Below, piece after piece: positions 28,293 through 36,726 of a stretch of DNA of 64,000 bases. The translations under genes were made by a program, and so were the position numbers. This DNA comes from Paraburkholderia sp. BL21I4N1 (GTDB lineage: Bacteria; Pseudomonadota; Gammaproteobacteria; Burkholderiales; Burkholderiaceae), in assembly GCF_002973525.1 (NCBI RefSeq), contig NZ_PVEN01000011.1, forward strand, positions 1 to 64,000. The letters run 5' to 3'. The notes beneath the pieces are model-generated. The model did not search any database. It was not told the DNA's origin and saw nothing but the letters and a program-made list of their open reading frames with translations. Each line of letters opens with the position of its first letter. The stretch's first letter is position 1.

Positions 28293-29117
28293 ATGAAAAA
28301 AATCTGTCTCGCGATACTGACTGCCTGCCTGTCGGTCAGTGCCTACGCCCAGCATGCGGGCGACAACGTCGCCGTGCTCGGCTGGTTTCACGTGATGCCG
28401 CAGGATTCGAGCACGCCGCTCACCACCAATGTCGCGCCGACACCGATCAACACGCCGCTGCGTCTGCCGAGCTCGTTCACGTCGTCGGGCACGGGCTTGT
28501 CGACGGGAAGCGCCGATACGGTCGGCCTGGTGTTCAGCCATTACCTCACCGATCATATCGCCGTGACGACGGTGGCCGGGGTGCCGCCGGTGTTCAAGAT
28601 CTACGGTCACGGCACGATCAAGCCGCCGGGACCGGCGGGCGCGCTGGGTCAGCAGGATCTGGGCGACCCGCAGTCCAATCCGATCGTGAAGAGCGTGCGT
28701 CAGTGGAGCCCGGCGCTGCTGTTCCAGTACTACTTCAACGAACCGACGGCTAAGTTCCGGCCGTTCGTTGGGATCGGCGTGTCGTACAACTTCTTCTCGG
28801 ATATTCAACTGAGCCCGAACTTCGTCACGTCGACGCAGAACAACCTCGGCGCCGTGCTGGCCGCCGGTGCCGGCAAGCCGGGCACGACGCAGGTGTCGGC
28901 GAAAGCGTCGTCGTCATGGCAGCCCGTGTTCAATGCGGGCCTGGCGTACAACATCACCGATCACTGGGGCCTGGTGGCATCGGTCACGTACATTCCGCTG
29001 AAGACGACCTCGTCTGTCATCATCAAGGCGGCGGATGGCACCGAACTCGGCGTCTCCAAGGCGGACCTGAAAGCGGACCCGATCATTTCGTTCCTGGCGG
29101 TCTCGTACAAGTTCTAA
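28293..29117 (+). CDS. OmpW-family outer membrane protein
   Basis: A 274-residue beta-barrel protein. Signal peptide residues 1-19 (cleavage after SAYA). The mature part has alternating hydrophobic strands, FRPFVGIGVSYNFFSD and GLAYNITDHWGLVASVTYIPLKT, which are OmpW-family landmarks, and ends in the C-terminal aromatic residue (YKF) needed for barrel assembly. OmpW proteins form small hydrophobic channels. The mid-region is longer than in E. coli OmpW. It follows the two DUF2957 lipoproteins on the same strand with a 172-bp gap and ends the group. Confidence 0.88.
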   Translation: MKKICLAILTACLSVSAYAQHAGDNVAVLGWFHVMPQDSSTPLTTNVAPTPINTPLRLPSSFTSSGTGLSTGSADTVGLVFSHYLTDHIAVTTVAGVPPVFKIYGHGTIKPPGPAGALGQQDLGDPQSNPIVKSVRQWSPALLFQYYFNEPTAKFRPFVGIGVSYNFFSDIQLSPNFVTSTQNNLGAVLAAGAGKPGTTQVSAKASSSWQPVFNAGLAYNITDHWGLVASVTYIPLKTTSSVIIKAADGTELGVSKADLKADPIISFLAVSYKF

Positions 29118-29164
29118 GCCAGACGGCGCTCTGGCACACGGCCAGACAGATCTGCGAATCGCAA

Positions 29165-29213
29165 ACGACAAAGCCGGCGGCCCTGCGAAGGGGCCAGCCG
29201 GCTTTGTCGTTTC
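29165..29213 (+). terminator. Terminator after the OmpW gene
   Basis: A long stem (acgacaaagccggc at 29165-29178 with its complement at 29197-29210) containing an inner GGCCCC/GGGGCC-like hairpin, followed by a short T run. Confidence 0.75.
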
Positions 29214-29237
29214 TGCAGCGCCCGGGAAATTCTGGGC

Positions 29238-29298
29238 AAAAAAAAGCCCGCCTAGTTTGGCGGGCTGAATCCATATCAGAGGAGACATGGAGGAGACA
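29238..29298 (-). ncRNA. Putative small RNA with two anti-Shine-Dalgarno motifs
   Basis: About 60 nt on the minus strand. A promoter lies immediately upstream. The transcript would start near 29298 and carry UCUCCUCC (29296-29289) and UCUCCUCU (29285-29278), both complementary to ribosome-binding sites. It ends in a perfect hairpin (agcccgcc / ggcgggct, 6-base loop, 29245-29266) and eight U residues (29245-29238, the first pairing in the stem). No protein frame fits. From memory it resembles the Rfam family called Betaproteobacteria toxic small RNA, known from regions that resist cloning in E. coli; I could not run a covariance search. Confidence 0.75.
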
Positions 29299-29304
29299 AG
29301 ACGA

Positions 29305-29333
29305 ACTATAGCAAATGGTTTGGTGCGGCGCAA
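29305..29333 (-). promoter_or_regulatory. Promoter of the putative small RNA
   Basis: Read on the minus strand: -35 TTGCGC (29333-29328), a 17-bp spacer and -10 TATAGT (29310-29305). It matches a sigma-70 promoter well and places the start about 7 bases downstream, just before the first anti-Shine-Dalgarno motif. Confidence 0.7.
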
Positions 29334-29399
29334 CATTGCAATTAGGGTTGACCCTCAAATTTGTGTTCGTGCGACACGGCGCGAGGGCGCGGCCAGCGC

Positions 29400-30035
29400 C
29401 TAGTGCCGCACCAGCGCCATCATCGCGCCGAAGCCGACGAATACGCCGCCCGTGAGTCGATTGAACATTTTCGCGACGCTGCGGCTCTTCAGCTTCGTGC
29501 CGATACGCGTGCCGAAGCCCGCGTACACCAGATACCAGCTCACCTCGATCACGGCGAACGTGGCGACCAGCACGCCGAACTGCGGCAGCTTCGGTTGCGC
29601 GGCGTCGATGAACTGCGGCAGCAAGGCGGCGGCGAACAGAATGGCTTTCGGATTGCTGCCGGCCACCAGGAAGCCGTTGCGAAAAAGCGCGACGCGCGAG
29701 CGCGCAGGCTTGGCGGCGAGCGCGTCGGCCTGGTCGGCGGCGGCTTCGTCGGCCGGCGCACGCCAGGCCTTGATGCCTAGATAGATGAGGTAGGCCGCAC
29801 CGATCAGGCGCAGCGCGTTGAACATGGCCGGCCACGCGGCCAGCACCACGCCGAGCCCCGCCGCCGACACCGCCAGCATTAGCACCAGCGCCGACAGGCA
29901 ACCCGCCATCGTCGCACTGGAGCGGCGCAGGCCATGCTGGGCGCCATGCGTCATGACGAGCAGCATGTTCGGACCGGGAATTGCGGATACGACGAAAACT
30001 GTGGCGACGAACAGCCACCAGGTGTGCAGAGTCAT
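29400..30035 (-). CDS. LysE-family amino acid exporter
   Basis: A 211-residue inner membrane protein with about six hydrophobic helices. Landmarks: the N-terminal IPGPNMLLVMTHGAQHGLRR, the motif that defines LysE/RhtB exporters; YLIYLGIKAWR; and the central FRNGFLVAGSNPKAILFAAALLPQF. These proteins export amino acids or their analogues. I placed the start at 30035 (MTLHTWW); an in-frame start 11 codons upstream is possible. It lies upstream-facing the putative small RNA and its promoter. Confidence 0.88.
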   Translation of the reverse strand: MTLHTWWLFVATVFVVSAIPGPNMLLVMTHGAQHGLRRSSATMAGCLSALVLMLAVSAAGLGVVLAAWPAMFNALRLIGAAYLIYLGIKAWRAPADEAAADQADALAAKPARSRVALFRNGFLVAGSNPKAILFAAALLPQFIDAAQPKLPQFGVLVATFAVIEVSWYLVYAGFGTRIGTKLKSRSVAKMFNRLTGGVFVGFGAMMALVRH

Positions 30036-30178
30036 GGCAATCACGGTGCATAAGGAACGGGCAGCCATTATGCCCGTCCGCGCGAATCCGCGACGTGGCG
30101 CGCGGGAGTGCGGACTTTGGCAGACTGTGGCACGCGGGATTCAACCCTCGCACCTGCGCTTGCCTCTCGCCGTTGCCC

Positions 30179-31048
30179 TTAACGCCCAGCGCGCCGCGCC
30201 GCCACTTGCCCCAGCACCGCGAAATCCTTCTCGCCGTCACCGTGCGCCACCGCTTCGAGCAAACTGTCACGCACCACGCTTGCGATCGGCAGCGGCGTCG
30301 TTACCGCGTCGGCGGCGGCTAGCGCGAGACGAATATCCTTCAAGCCGAGACGTGCCTTGAACAGCGCCGGCTCGTACTGCTGCTCGGCGATCAGCTTGCC
30401 GTAGCCCGCGTAGACCGGCCCCGGGAACAGGCCGCTTGTGATGACGTCGAGGAAATCCTGCATGGCGAGACCGTGACCGGTCACCAGCGTGGCCGCTTCG
30501 CCGAGCGTCTCGACCGCCGCGCCCAGCATGAAGTTGGCCGCCAGCTTCATCACGTTCGCCTGCTGCGGCAGTGAACCGATGCGCCACGTCTTCTGGCCGA
30601 TCACGTCGAAAATCGGCTGCACCCGGTCGATCGACTCCGCCGGGCCACCGGCGACGATCGTCAGCTTCGCCGCCGCCGCGACGTCCGGCCGACCCAGCAC
30701 CGGCGCGGCCACGTAGTGAACCCCGCGCGACGCGTGGGCCGTTGCCAGTTCCTCGGCCAGCGCCACCGAGATCGTCGCCATATTCACGTGGATCAGGCCG
30801 CGCGGCGCGTGTTCCAGCAGCGACGCGGTGATCACTTCACGCAGCGCGGCATCGTCGGCGAGCATCGAGAACACGGCGTCGCCCGCAAACGCTTCGGCCG
30901 GTGTCGCGACGATGCGCGCCCCAGCGTCAGCGAGCGCTCGCGCCCGTTCCGGCGAGCGGTTCCACACCCGCACCTGATGCCCGGCTTTCAAAATGTTTGC
31001 AACCATCGCGGCGCCCATCTCGCCGAGACCGATAAAACCGATGTCCAT
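30179..31048 (-). CDS. NAD(P)-dependent beta-hydroxyacid dehydrogenase
   Basis: A 289-residue enzyme of the 3-hydroxyisobutyrate / tartronate-semialdehyde reductase / 6-phosphogluconate dehydrogenase-like superfamily. The N-terminal Rossmann motif GFIGLGEMGAAMVANILKAG (residues 4-23) and the substrate loop APVLGRP (115-121) are present. The probable catalytic lysine is K168 in NVMKLAANFML. The APVLGRP variant points to the branch containing plant succinic-semialdehyde/glyoxylate reductases, but the substrate is open. The ATG at 31048 has a ggag 8 bases upstream; a GTG one codon earlier is less likely. Confidence 0.86.
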   Translation of the reverse strand: MDIGFIGLGEMGAAMVANILKAGHQVRVWNRSPERARALADAGARIVATPAEAFAGDAVFSMLADDAALREVITASLLEHAPRGLIHVNMATISVALAEELATAHASRGVHYVAAPVLGRPDVAAAAKLTIVAGGPAESIDRVQPIFDVIGQKTWRIGSLPQQANVMKLAANFMLGAAVETLGEAATLVTGHGLAMQDFLDVITSGLFPGPVYAGYGKLIAEQQYEPALFKARLGLKDIRLALAAADAVTTPLPIASVVRDSLLEAVAHGDGEKDFAVLGQVAARRAGR

Positions 31049-31142
31049 CACTCGCTCCGTCTTCTAAAGAACTGGCAGTAAAGCACACTCATGCGACACC
31101 CGCAGGGCAGCACGCAACAGGAGGCGGTGCCATACTGCAGAA

Positions 31143-31898
31143 ATGGTGACCGCGACCTTCCGCTTCTATGAGGAGCTGAACGATTTTCTCGCCCGGCCGC
31201 TGCGTCGGCGCGCGTTCAGCTACGCCTGCGCGCCCGGCGCCACCACCAAGCACATGATCGAAGTACTCGGCGTGCCGCATACCGAAGTCGAGCTGATTCT
31301 GGTGAACGGCGAGTCGGTCGGTTTCAATCATCCCCTCGCGGACGGCGACCGCATCGCCGTGTATCCCAAGTTTGAAGCGCTCGACATCCAGCCGCTCCTG
31401 CGCGTACGCGAACGGCCGCTGCGCGTGGTGCGATTTATCGCCGACGCGCATCTCGGCGGCCTCGCGCCGCTGCTGCGGCTCGCCGGCTTCGACACGCTGT
31501 ACGACAACCACTACCCGGACGCCGATATCGAAGCGCTCGCCGCCGCGCAACAGCGCGTGGTGCTGACACGCGACCGCGAGTTATTGAAACGCCGCAGCAT
31601 CACGCATGGCTGCTACGTTCGCACGCTAAAACCGCGCGAGCAACTGCGCGAAGTGTTTGAACGGCTCGATCTGGCCGGCAGCGCGACGCCGTTCCGTCTA
31701 TGCCTGATGTGCAACGCGCCGCTGCGGCGCATTGCCAAAGAAGAAGTGGGCAGCCGTGCGCCCGACGGCGTGCTGCAACGGCATAACCAGTTTGTCACCT
31801 GCGACGTGTGCCTGCGGGTCTTCTGGGAAGGCACGCACTGGCAACGAATGCGCGCGCTGATGGACAGCATGGCCGCAGCGCCGGACCCATCCGGCTGA
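31143..31898 (+). CDS. Mut7-C ubiquitin-like/RNase domain protein
   Basis: A 251-residue fusion. Residues ~1-85 form a beta-grasp (Mut7-C ubiquitin-like) domain ending in GDRIAVYPKFEAL. Residues ~92-240 form the Mut7-C domain, a PIN-like nuclease fold (RFIADAHLGGLAPLLRLAGFDTLYDN, VVLTRDRELLKRR), followed by a zinc ribbon with C187, C190, C220 and C223. Predicted metal-dependent RNase; no cellular role is established. Divergent from the dehydrogenase gene with 94 bp between starts. Confidence 0.88.
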   Translation: MVTATFRFYEELNDFLARPLRRRAFSYACAPGATTKHMIEVLGVPHTEVELILVNGESVGFNHPLADGDRIAVYPKFEALDIQPLLRVRERPLRVVRFIADAHLGGLAPLLRLAGFDTLYDNHYPDADIEALAAAQQRVVLTRDRELLKRRSITHGCYVRTLKPREQLREVFERLDLAGSATPFRLCLMCNAPLRRIAKEEVGSRAPDGVLQRHNQFVTCDVCLRVFWEGTHWQRMRALMDSMAAAPDPSG

Positions 31899-32012
31899 GT
31901 GCTGCTCGGCTTGCGTAACCCGCACTCGCCCCGTCGCTGAATCCCGCCGCTCGCTCGACGCCCGGCGCGATGCGTACAATGCGGGGTTTACTTATCTGCA
32001 GAGGCCTTCCAA

Positions 32013-32291
32013 ATGGCGATGAAAAAAACCGACCTTGAAAAGAACAAGGCACTCAAGCTGAACAACGCAATGAAGCTCTCCACCGCCGATCGCTTCGGCA
32101 AAGCCGCCGCGGCCGACCCGAAGCTCGATCGCCGCGAACAGCGCAAGCTGGATCAGGCGCAAGGCCTTGTCGCTTTCGCGTGCAAGCTGAACGGCGAACT
32201 GGTCGAGGAGCTCAAGACGCGCGCGGCCTCGCATCCCGACGGCATGAGCGGCCTGCTCAACGAAGTCATCAAGCGCGGCCTCGCAGGCTAA
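32013..32291 (+). CDS. Conserved hypothetical small cytosolic protein
   Basis: A 92-residue protein, highly charged in the first half (Lys-rich, with KLDRREQRKLDQAQG) and ending in a predicted amphipathic segment (PDGMSGLLNEVIKRGLAG). I recognise no domain. No signal peptide or membrane segment. It is a stand-alone gene with a strong terminator. Coding character is supported by the absence of competing frames and by typical codon use. The ATG at 32013 and the one two codons later are both possible starts. Confidence 0.7.
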   Translation: MAMKKTDLEKNKALKLNNAMKLSTADRFGKAAAADPKLDRREQRKLDQAQGLVAFACKLNGELVEELKTRAASHPDGMSGLLNEVIKRGLAG

Positions 32292-32334
32292 GTGCCGCGA
32301 AGCCCGGCGCGCGCGGAGCGCGCCCTGAAATGAA

Positions 32335-32366
32335 AAAAAGGCCAGAGCATAAGCTCTGGCCTTTTT
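32335..32366. terminator. Bidirectional terminator
   Basis: A perfect 14-bp stem (aaaaaggccagagc and complement) with a 4-base loop, A/T runs on both sides. It ends the plus-strand gene at 32013-32291 and could also end the convergent small gene at 32461-32673. Confidence 0.9.
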
Positions 32367-32460
32367 GCTGGCGATGCCATTGATCGAACCACCCTGCACT
32401 GACCGGCTAGCGACGCAATGCGGCGGCCCAACCTGGCTCGCCCAGCAAACCGGAGACAGC

Positions 32461-32673
32461 TTAGTTTGCCGTGCCCTTGTCGTTCGTGCCAGCGGCCGAA
32501 GCTGCTGCAGCGACCGGAGCGCGCTTGCCGTGCGTCTTCAGCTTCTTGACGTGGTGCTTCTTCGGCGCGCTTGCTGCTGCAGCCGGTGCTGCTGCGTCCG
32601 ATGCCTGTGCGAAAGCTTGAACGGAAACCAGTGCGATCGAAGCTGCTGCGAGCGAGACGATAACTTTTTTCAT
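32461..32673 (-). CDS. Small basic Ala/Lys-rich periplasmic protein, Asr-like
   Basis: A 70-residue exported protein. Signal peptide MKKVIVSLAAASIALVSVQAFAQA, then a mature ~46-residue chain made almost wholly of Ala, Lys, His, Ser and Pro, with a basic centre (APKKHHVKKLKTHGKR). Size, export and composition recall the acid-shock protein Asr of enterobacteria, which buffers or protects the periplasm, but there is no alignment-grade similarity that I can claim. ggggaa precedes the ATG at 32673. Monocistronic. Confidence 0.65.
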   Translation of the reverse strand: MKKVIVSLAAASIALVSVQAFAQASDAAAPAAAASAPKKHHVKKLKTHGKRAPVAAAASAAGTNDKGTAN

Positions 32674-32897
32674 GTGTTGTTCCCCAAACCTGGACGACTG
32701 AGTCAATGTGAATGAAATAGCTGCACGGTGAAGCAGACAGGGCTTGAGGCGCCTTCCCGCTCCCCGCGGGAGAGTATTACCCAGTGTAGGCGGTTTGTCA
32801 TGCCCAAAACTCGATATGTATTTTCCGGGAGACAGCTTGCTTTCGAGACGCTTTCACTCGTTAAGCAGCCCATACCAGGGGGATTACTTAGTCCCGG

Positions 32898-33812
32898 TCA
32901 AACGAGGTTGCGCAACAGGCTGGCAGTCTCCTGCAAGGTCGGCAAAACCCGATGCAGCGCGGCATTCGCCGATTCCTGGCCGATCGGCATGCTGACGCTG
33001 ATCGCGGCGACCACCGAACCATGCCGGTCGCGCAACGGCACCGCGACACCGCGCACGCCGAGCTCGAGTTGCTGATCGGTGACGACATAGCCATTGCGGC
33101 GAATTTCGCCGAGCACTTCGCGCAGGCGCTCGATCGTGGCATAGGTGTGCGGCGTGAACACCTTGATCGGATACGTGGCGAGCCATTGCTCGATGCTTTC
33201 CGGCGCCTGGAACGCCAGCAGGACCAGCCCCGCCGACGACAACGGCGCCGGCACCCGCGAACCGAGCACGAAGCCGACCGCCATTGCCCGGTTCACGCCG
33301 TTGCGCGCCACGTACACCACGTCGTGTTCGTCGAGGATCGCGACCAGCGCGGTTTCCTGCAGGGTCGCGGTGATGCGCTGGAGAAACGGCTGCACGGTAC
33401 GCGGCAGACGCGCCGAATCCAGATACGACTGGCCGAGCCGCAGCACACGCGGCGCCAGCCAGAAAAGCTTGCCGTCGGTGTGCACGTAACCGAGTTCGCC
33501 CAGCGTCAGCAGATAGCGGCGCGCCGCCGTGCGCGACAGACCCGCGCGGCTGGCCACCATGGTCGGCGTCATGCGCGCATGTTCCTCGTCGAATGCCTCG
33601 ATGATGGCCAACGCTTTCGCCGCGCCGGCAATCCAGTCTTTCTCGTCCATTGAACTTGCCTGAAAAACAACCGGCCTGCCGGTGGGTCGTGTCGTCGGCC
33701 GCTCGGTCGTTGCGCGATTATCGCGCGACTCGGTGCCGGGATCGGCGTTGAGAGGAGTGAGGGAGTCGGTCGCGGGGCGAGCGATCTCCGAGTTGATAGG
33801 CCACTGTGTCAT
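32898..33812 (-). CDS. IclR-family transcriptional regulator (PcaR/PobR-like)
   Basis: A regulator with an N-terminal winged helix (TPTMVASRAGLSRTAARRYLLTLGELGYV) and an IclR effector domain (LNEHDVVYVARN-like segment, VGFVLGSRVPAPLSSAGLVLLAF). This pattern is typical of the PcaR/PobR branch that controls aromatic-acid catabolism. Start is uncertain: the ATG at 33812 overlaps the stop of the upstream gene (ATGA), suggesting coupling and giving 304 residues with a Pro/Arg/Thr-rich N-terminal tail; an ATG at 33650 (MDEKDW) gives a more usual 250 residues. Confidence 0.85.
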   Translation of the reverse strand: MTQWPINSEIARPATDSLTPLNADPGTESRDNRATTERPTTRPTGRPVVFQASSMDEKDWIAGAAKALAIIEAFDEEHARMTPTMVASRAGLSRTAARRYLLTLGELGYVHTDGKLFWLAPRVLRLGQSYLDSARLPRTVQPFLQRITATLQETALVAILDEHDVVYVARNGVNRAMAVGFVLGSRVPAPLSSAGLVLLAFQAPESIEQWLATYPIKVFTPHTYATIERLREVLGEIRRNGYVVTDQQLELGVRGVAVPLRDRHGSVVAAISVSMPIGQESANAALHRVLPTLQETASLLRNLV

Positions 33813-34987
33813 TTGAAATCCCAACGCATTTGTTCAACGATGCCCACACCGCGCGACGTCCGCACACATTCGCTAACGTAGTCGGTGAACGGCAGGGGTT
33901 CGAATCCGATTTCGTCACGCAGACGCCGGTTGTCGAACGCATAGTCCAGCTCGGCGAAGCCCGCATATAACCGCAGTGCATGTTCAATCAGCCGGCCGCT
34001 GCCGCTGCGGTCGCGGCCCACCACTTCACGCGCGATCTTGCCGAAGTCGCGCACGCGGCACATCGAGTAGCGGCGGCCCGAGGTGCCGGTTGCTTCATCC
34101 ATCGCGCTGATGATCTGGCCGACGGTCGGCGCCTCCGTGCCCGCCGACACGTGATACGTGTCGAACGCCAGCGTCGGCTTCACCGCCAGCAAAGCAATCG
34201 CGCGTGCGCAGTCGTCGGCGGAGACCACGTCGAGACGGTTCATCGCGCGCGCGGTGAAGCGTCGCGCGCCGTGCACCACGCGAAACACCCAGAAAAGACT
34301 CGCCGACGGCAGCGTGCCGAGCACCGTATGACCGACCACGATCGACGGCCTCACCACCACCAGCGGCAGGCGTGGATACGTGGTGCGCAACAACCGTTCG
34401 ACTTCACGTTTGCTGCGCGTGTACGGCACGATGTGGTTCGTTTCGCCATAGCCGAACGGCGACTCCTGCACGTTCGCGCCGCATTGCGTGCCGCACGCCA
34501 TCGCCGTGCTCACGTGCAGAAAACGCCGCAACATCTTGCTGCCGTTAAAGCGCGACACGAAGCGCAAGGTGTCGCGCACATTGGTATCGAGCACTTGCGG
34601 GTTAGTCGAAAACGACGCCAGCGCAGCGCAGTTGATTACGTGCGAGACCTTCGCGAGACGCGCCAGATCGACTTCCGAAAACGCGCCGCCGAGTTCGCCG
34701 ACCATCACGTTGACCTCGGTGATACGGTGCGCGCGGTTGTGAGACAGACCGCAACGCACCGCCGACGCCCGCAGCCGCGCCAGCGCATCGGCCACACTCA
34801 CGCCGCGCACGAGACACACCAGACGCCCGGCGAGACCGGCGTTGATCAGGGTCACCAGCAGATTGCCGCCGATAAACCCGGTCGCGCCAGTGAGCAACAC
34901 ACTGTCGACGCCCAGCGCCTCGCCGCGCACCGGTGAAACAAGACTGTCCTGCCACGCGCTGGACAGCGGGGTCTGCCATGCAAACAT
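33809..34987 (-). CDS. Thioester-reductase-like NAD-binding protein
   Basis: A 392-residue protein of the extended SDR type (NAD-binding domain 4, as in thioester reductase domains of peptide synthetases and fatty acyl-CoA reductases). The Rossmann motif VLLTGATGFIGGNLL lies near residue 30; HVINCAALASF and the catalytic-type YTRSKREVE follow. It stands alone with no carrier-protein or adenylation domain, and no synthetase is nearby. Strong Shine-Dalgarno aaggag. It overlaps the IclR gene by 4 bases. Substrate unknown. Confidence 0.8.
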   Translation of the reverse strand: MFAWQTPLSSAWQDSLVSPVRGEALGVDSVLLTGATGFIGGNLLVTLINAGLAGRLVCLVRGVSVADALARLRASAVRCGLSHNRAHRITEVNVMVGELGGAFSEVDLARLAKVSHVINCAALASFSTNPQVLDTNVRDTLRFVSRFNGSKMLRRFLHVSTAMACGTQCGANVQESPFGYGETNHIVPYTRSKREVERLLRTTYPRLPLVVVRPSIVVGHTVLGTLPSASLFWVFRVVHGARRFTARAMNRLDVVSADDCARAIALLAVKPTLAFDTYHVSAGTEAPTVGQIISAMDEATGTSGRRYSMCRVRDFGKIAREVVGRDRSGSGRLIEHALRLYAGFAELDYAFDNRRLRDEIGFEPLPFTDYVSECVRTSRGVGIVEQMRWDFK

Positions 34988-35053
34988 CGCAAGCTCCTTG
35001 ATATGACGTCGGATCGGCGCGCCGGGGTCCGGCTCATCGGTCCACGGACGGAA

Positions 35054-35827
35054 TCAGTAGCGGTAGCTGATCGCCGTGATCGCGAAGTAGTTGTTCTTCG
35101 ACTGCACGATCGGGCTGTTCGCCGAGGCGCCCAGCAGACGCGTCACGCCGCCTTCGGTATGCACCGACCAGCGCGGCGAAAACATGTAGGTCCAGCCGAG
35201 CGACACCTTCGCGCTGTCGAAACCGCCCTTCACCGAATACGGCCGGAAACCGCTCGCGAGCGATTGCGCGTCGGTGACGCCGAAGAAGGTCTGCGTGTAG
35301 CGGCCGCTACCGGCATGCAGCGAGCCGCTGACGTTGATGATGTTGTCGGCCGTTTGCAGCACCGGCACCACCACGTCGAAGTGCCCGCTGGTGCCGTGGC
35401 TCGTGTGGGTGAGCGGCTGATCGAGCGTGACGCTGACGGTGGACGCGCCAAACACGTGTGCGCCGACGGTGAACGACATCATCACGGAGCCGGGAATCCG
35501 TCCCATGCCGCGAAGGTAATCGGAGCCCGGCAGGTCGGCGCGATTGCGGTCGGTGCGGCCGAAGTCGTAGCTGAGCGCCGCCGATGCGAACATCCCGTTG
35601 GCAAAGTCGTGCTTGTAGCCGAGCCCTTCGAGCGGGCTCAGGAAGATGCCGTTGCTGAACTCCGCGGCAATCAGCGGCGCCACGAACGGACGGTAATCGC
35701 GGCTGCCCTGATAGCGTGGTCCCACGCCGCCCGCCAGAGAAAACGTATAAAAGTTCTCGGCGTACGTCAGCGACGAGCAGGTCAGGCCAAAGAGCGGAAT
35801 ACACAGAGTCAGCAGGCGTTTGAGCAC
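35054..35827 (-). CDS. MipA/OmpV-family outer membrane protein
   Basis: A 257-residue outer membrane beta-barrel protein. Signal peptide to about residue 23 (TYAE). Landmarks are VGPRYQGSRDYRPFVAPLIAAEFSNGIFLSPLEGLGYKHDF near the N-terminus and the aromatic C-terminus (ISYRY). MipA/OmpV proteins act as scaffolds for murein enzymes or as small porins. The start codon is GTG at 35827. It lies upstream-divergent from the RstAB-like pair (173 bp between starts), so that pair may regulate it. Confidence 0.85.
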   Translation of the reverse strand: MLKRLLTLCIPLFGLTCSSLTYAENFYTFSLAGGVGPRYQGSRDYRPFVAPLIAAEFSNGIFLSPLEGLGYKHDFANGMFASAALSYDFGRTDRNRADLPGSDYLRGMGRIPGSVMMSFTVGAHVFGASTVSVTLDQPLTHTSHGTSGHFDVVVPVLQTADNIINVSGSLHAGSGRYTQTFFGVTDAQSLASGFRPYSVKGGFDSAKVSLGWTYMFSPRWSVHTEGGVTRLLGASANSPIVQSKNNYFAITAISYRY

Positions 35828-36000
35828 GGTCAGATCTTTTTATTGAGACGGAGACCGCAGTCTAGGGACGCCGCCCCGCCCCGTCTGTCCTGAAGTTGGG
35901 GGAATGTGTGCGCAATTGTGTTCAAGTGTTCGAGAGTGTTCGCGACGTATCCCGCTCAGGCGGGCGCGGATAGAATCAGCGCCTGCTAGTGGAGACCTCT

Positions 36001-36726
36001 ATGAACGACGCCCCCCTCAAGACCAGCGTGCTGCTGATCGAGGACGACGATCGGCTCGCGCAGTTGATCGGGGAATATCTGAACGGCTACGAATTCGACG
36101 TGACGATCGTGCGGCGAGGCGATACGGCGGTGGCTGCCGTGCATGAACACAAACCGGCGCTGGTGATCCTCGATCTGATGCTGCCCAATCTGGACGGAAT
36201 GGAGGTCTGCCGTCGGATTCGCAGCTTTTCGCGTGTGCCGGTGCTGATCCTGACGGCACGCGTCGACGTGTACGACCAGATCGCCGGTCTGGAAACGGGC
36301 GCCGACGACTATGTCCTCAAACCGATCGAGCCGCGCGTGCTGGTCGCGCGAGCGCGAGCCCTGCTGCGGCGCGCGCAGCCCGCGGAAAGCACGGCGTCGT
36401 GCACGCAGGGCGACACGCTCAGCTTCGGCGAACTCGTGATCTCGCCGCCCGATCGCGCGGTGAGCTGGCGCGGTCAGCCGGTCGAACTGAAAACCGCCGA
36501 ATACAACCTGCTGCTGATCCTCGCGCGCGCCGCCGGCACGGTGCTGAGCCGCGACGACATTCTCAAGCAACTGCGCGGAATCGAATTCGACGGTATCGAT
36601 CGCACTGTCGACGCCGGCATCTCGCGGCTGCGCCGCCGTTTCGAAGACGCGTCGCCCGAGCCGCACAAGATCAAGACGATCTGGGGACGCGGCTATCTGT
36701 TCAGCCCGTCGGCGTGGGAGGAATAA
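36001..36726 (+). CDS. OmpR-family response regulator, RstA-like
   Basis: A 241-residue response regulator. Receiver domain with phospho-acceptor D58 (LVILDLMLPNLDGMEVC), acidic residues D15-D16 and conserved K near 105 (DYVLKPIEP). C-terminal winged helix (~140-238) ending KIKTIWGRGYLFSP. Organised like RstA. Shine-Dalgarno tggag precedes the ATG at 36001; another in-frame ATG lies 4 codons upstream. Its stop codon directly abuts the kinase start, so the two are translationally linked. Confidence 0.9.
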   Translation: MNDAPLKTSVLLIEDDDRLAQLIGEYLNGYEFDVTIVRRGDTAVAAVHEHKPALVILDLMLPNLDGMEVCRRIRSFSRVPVLILTARVDVYDQIAGLETGADDYVLKPIEPRVLVARARALLRRAQPAESTASCTQGDTLSFGELVISPPDRAVSWRGQPVELKTAEYNLLLILARAAGTVLSRDDILKQLRGIEFDGIDRTVDAGISRLRRRFEDASPEPHKIKTIWGRGYLFSPSAWEE

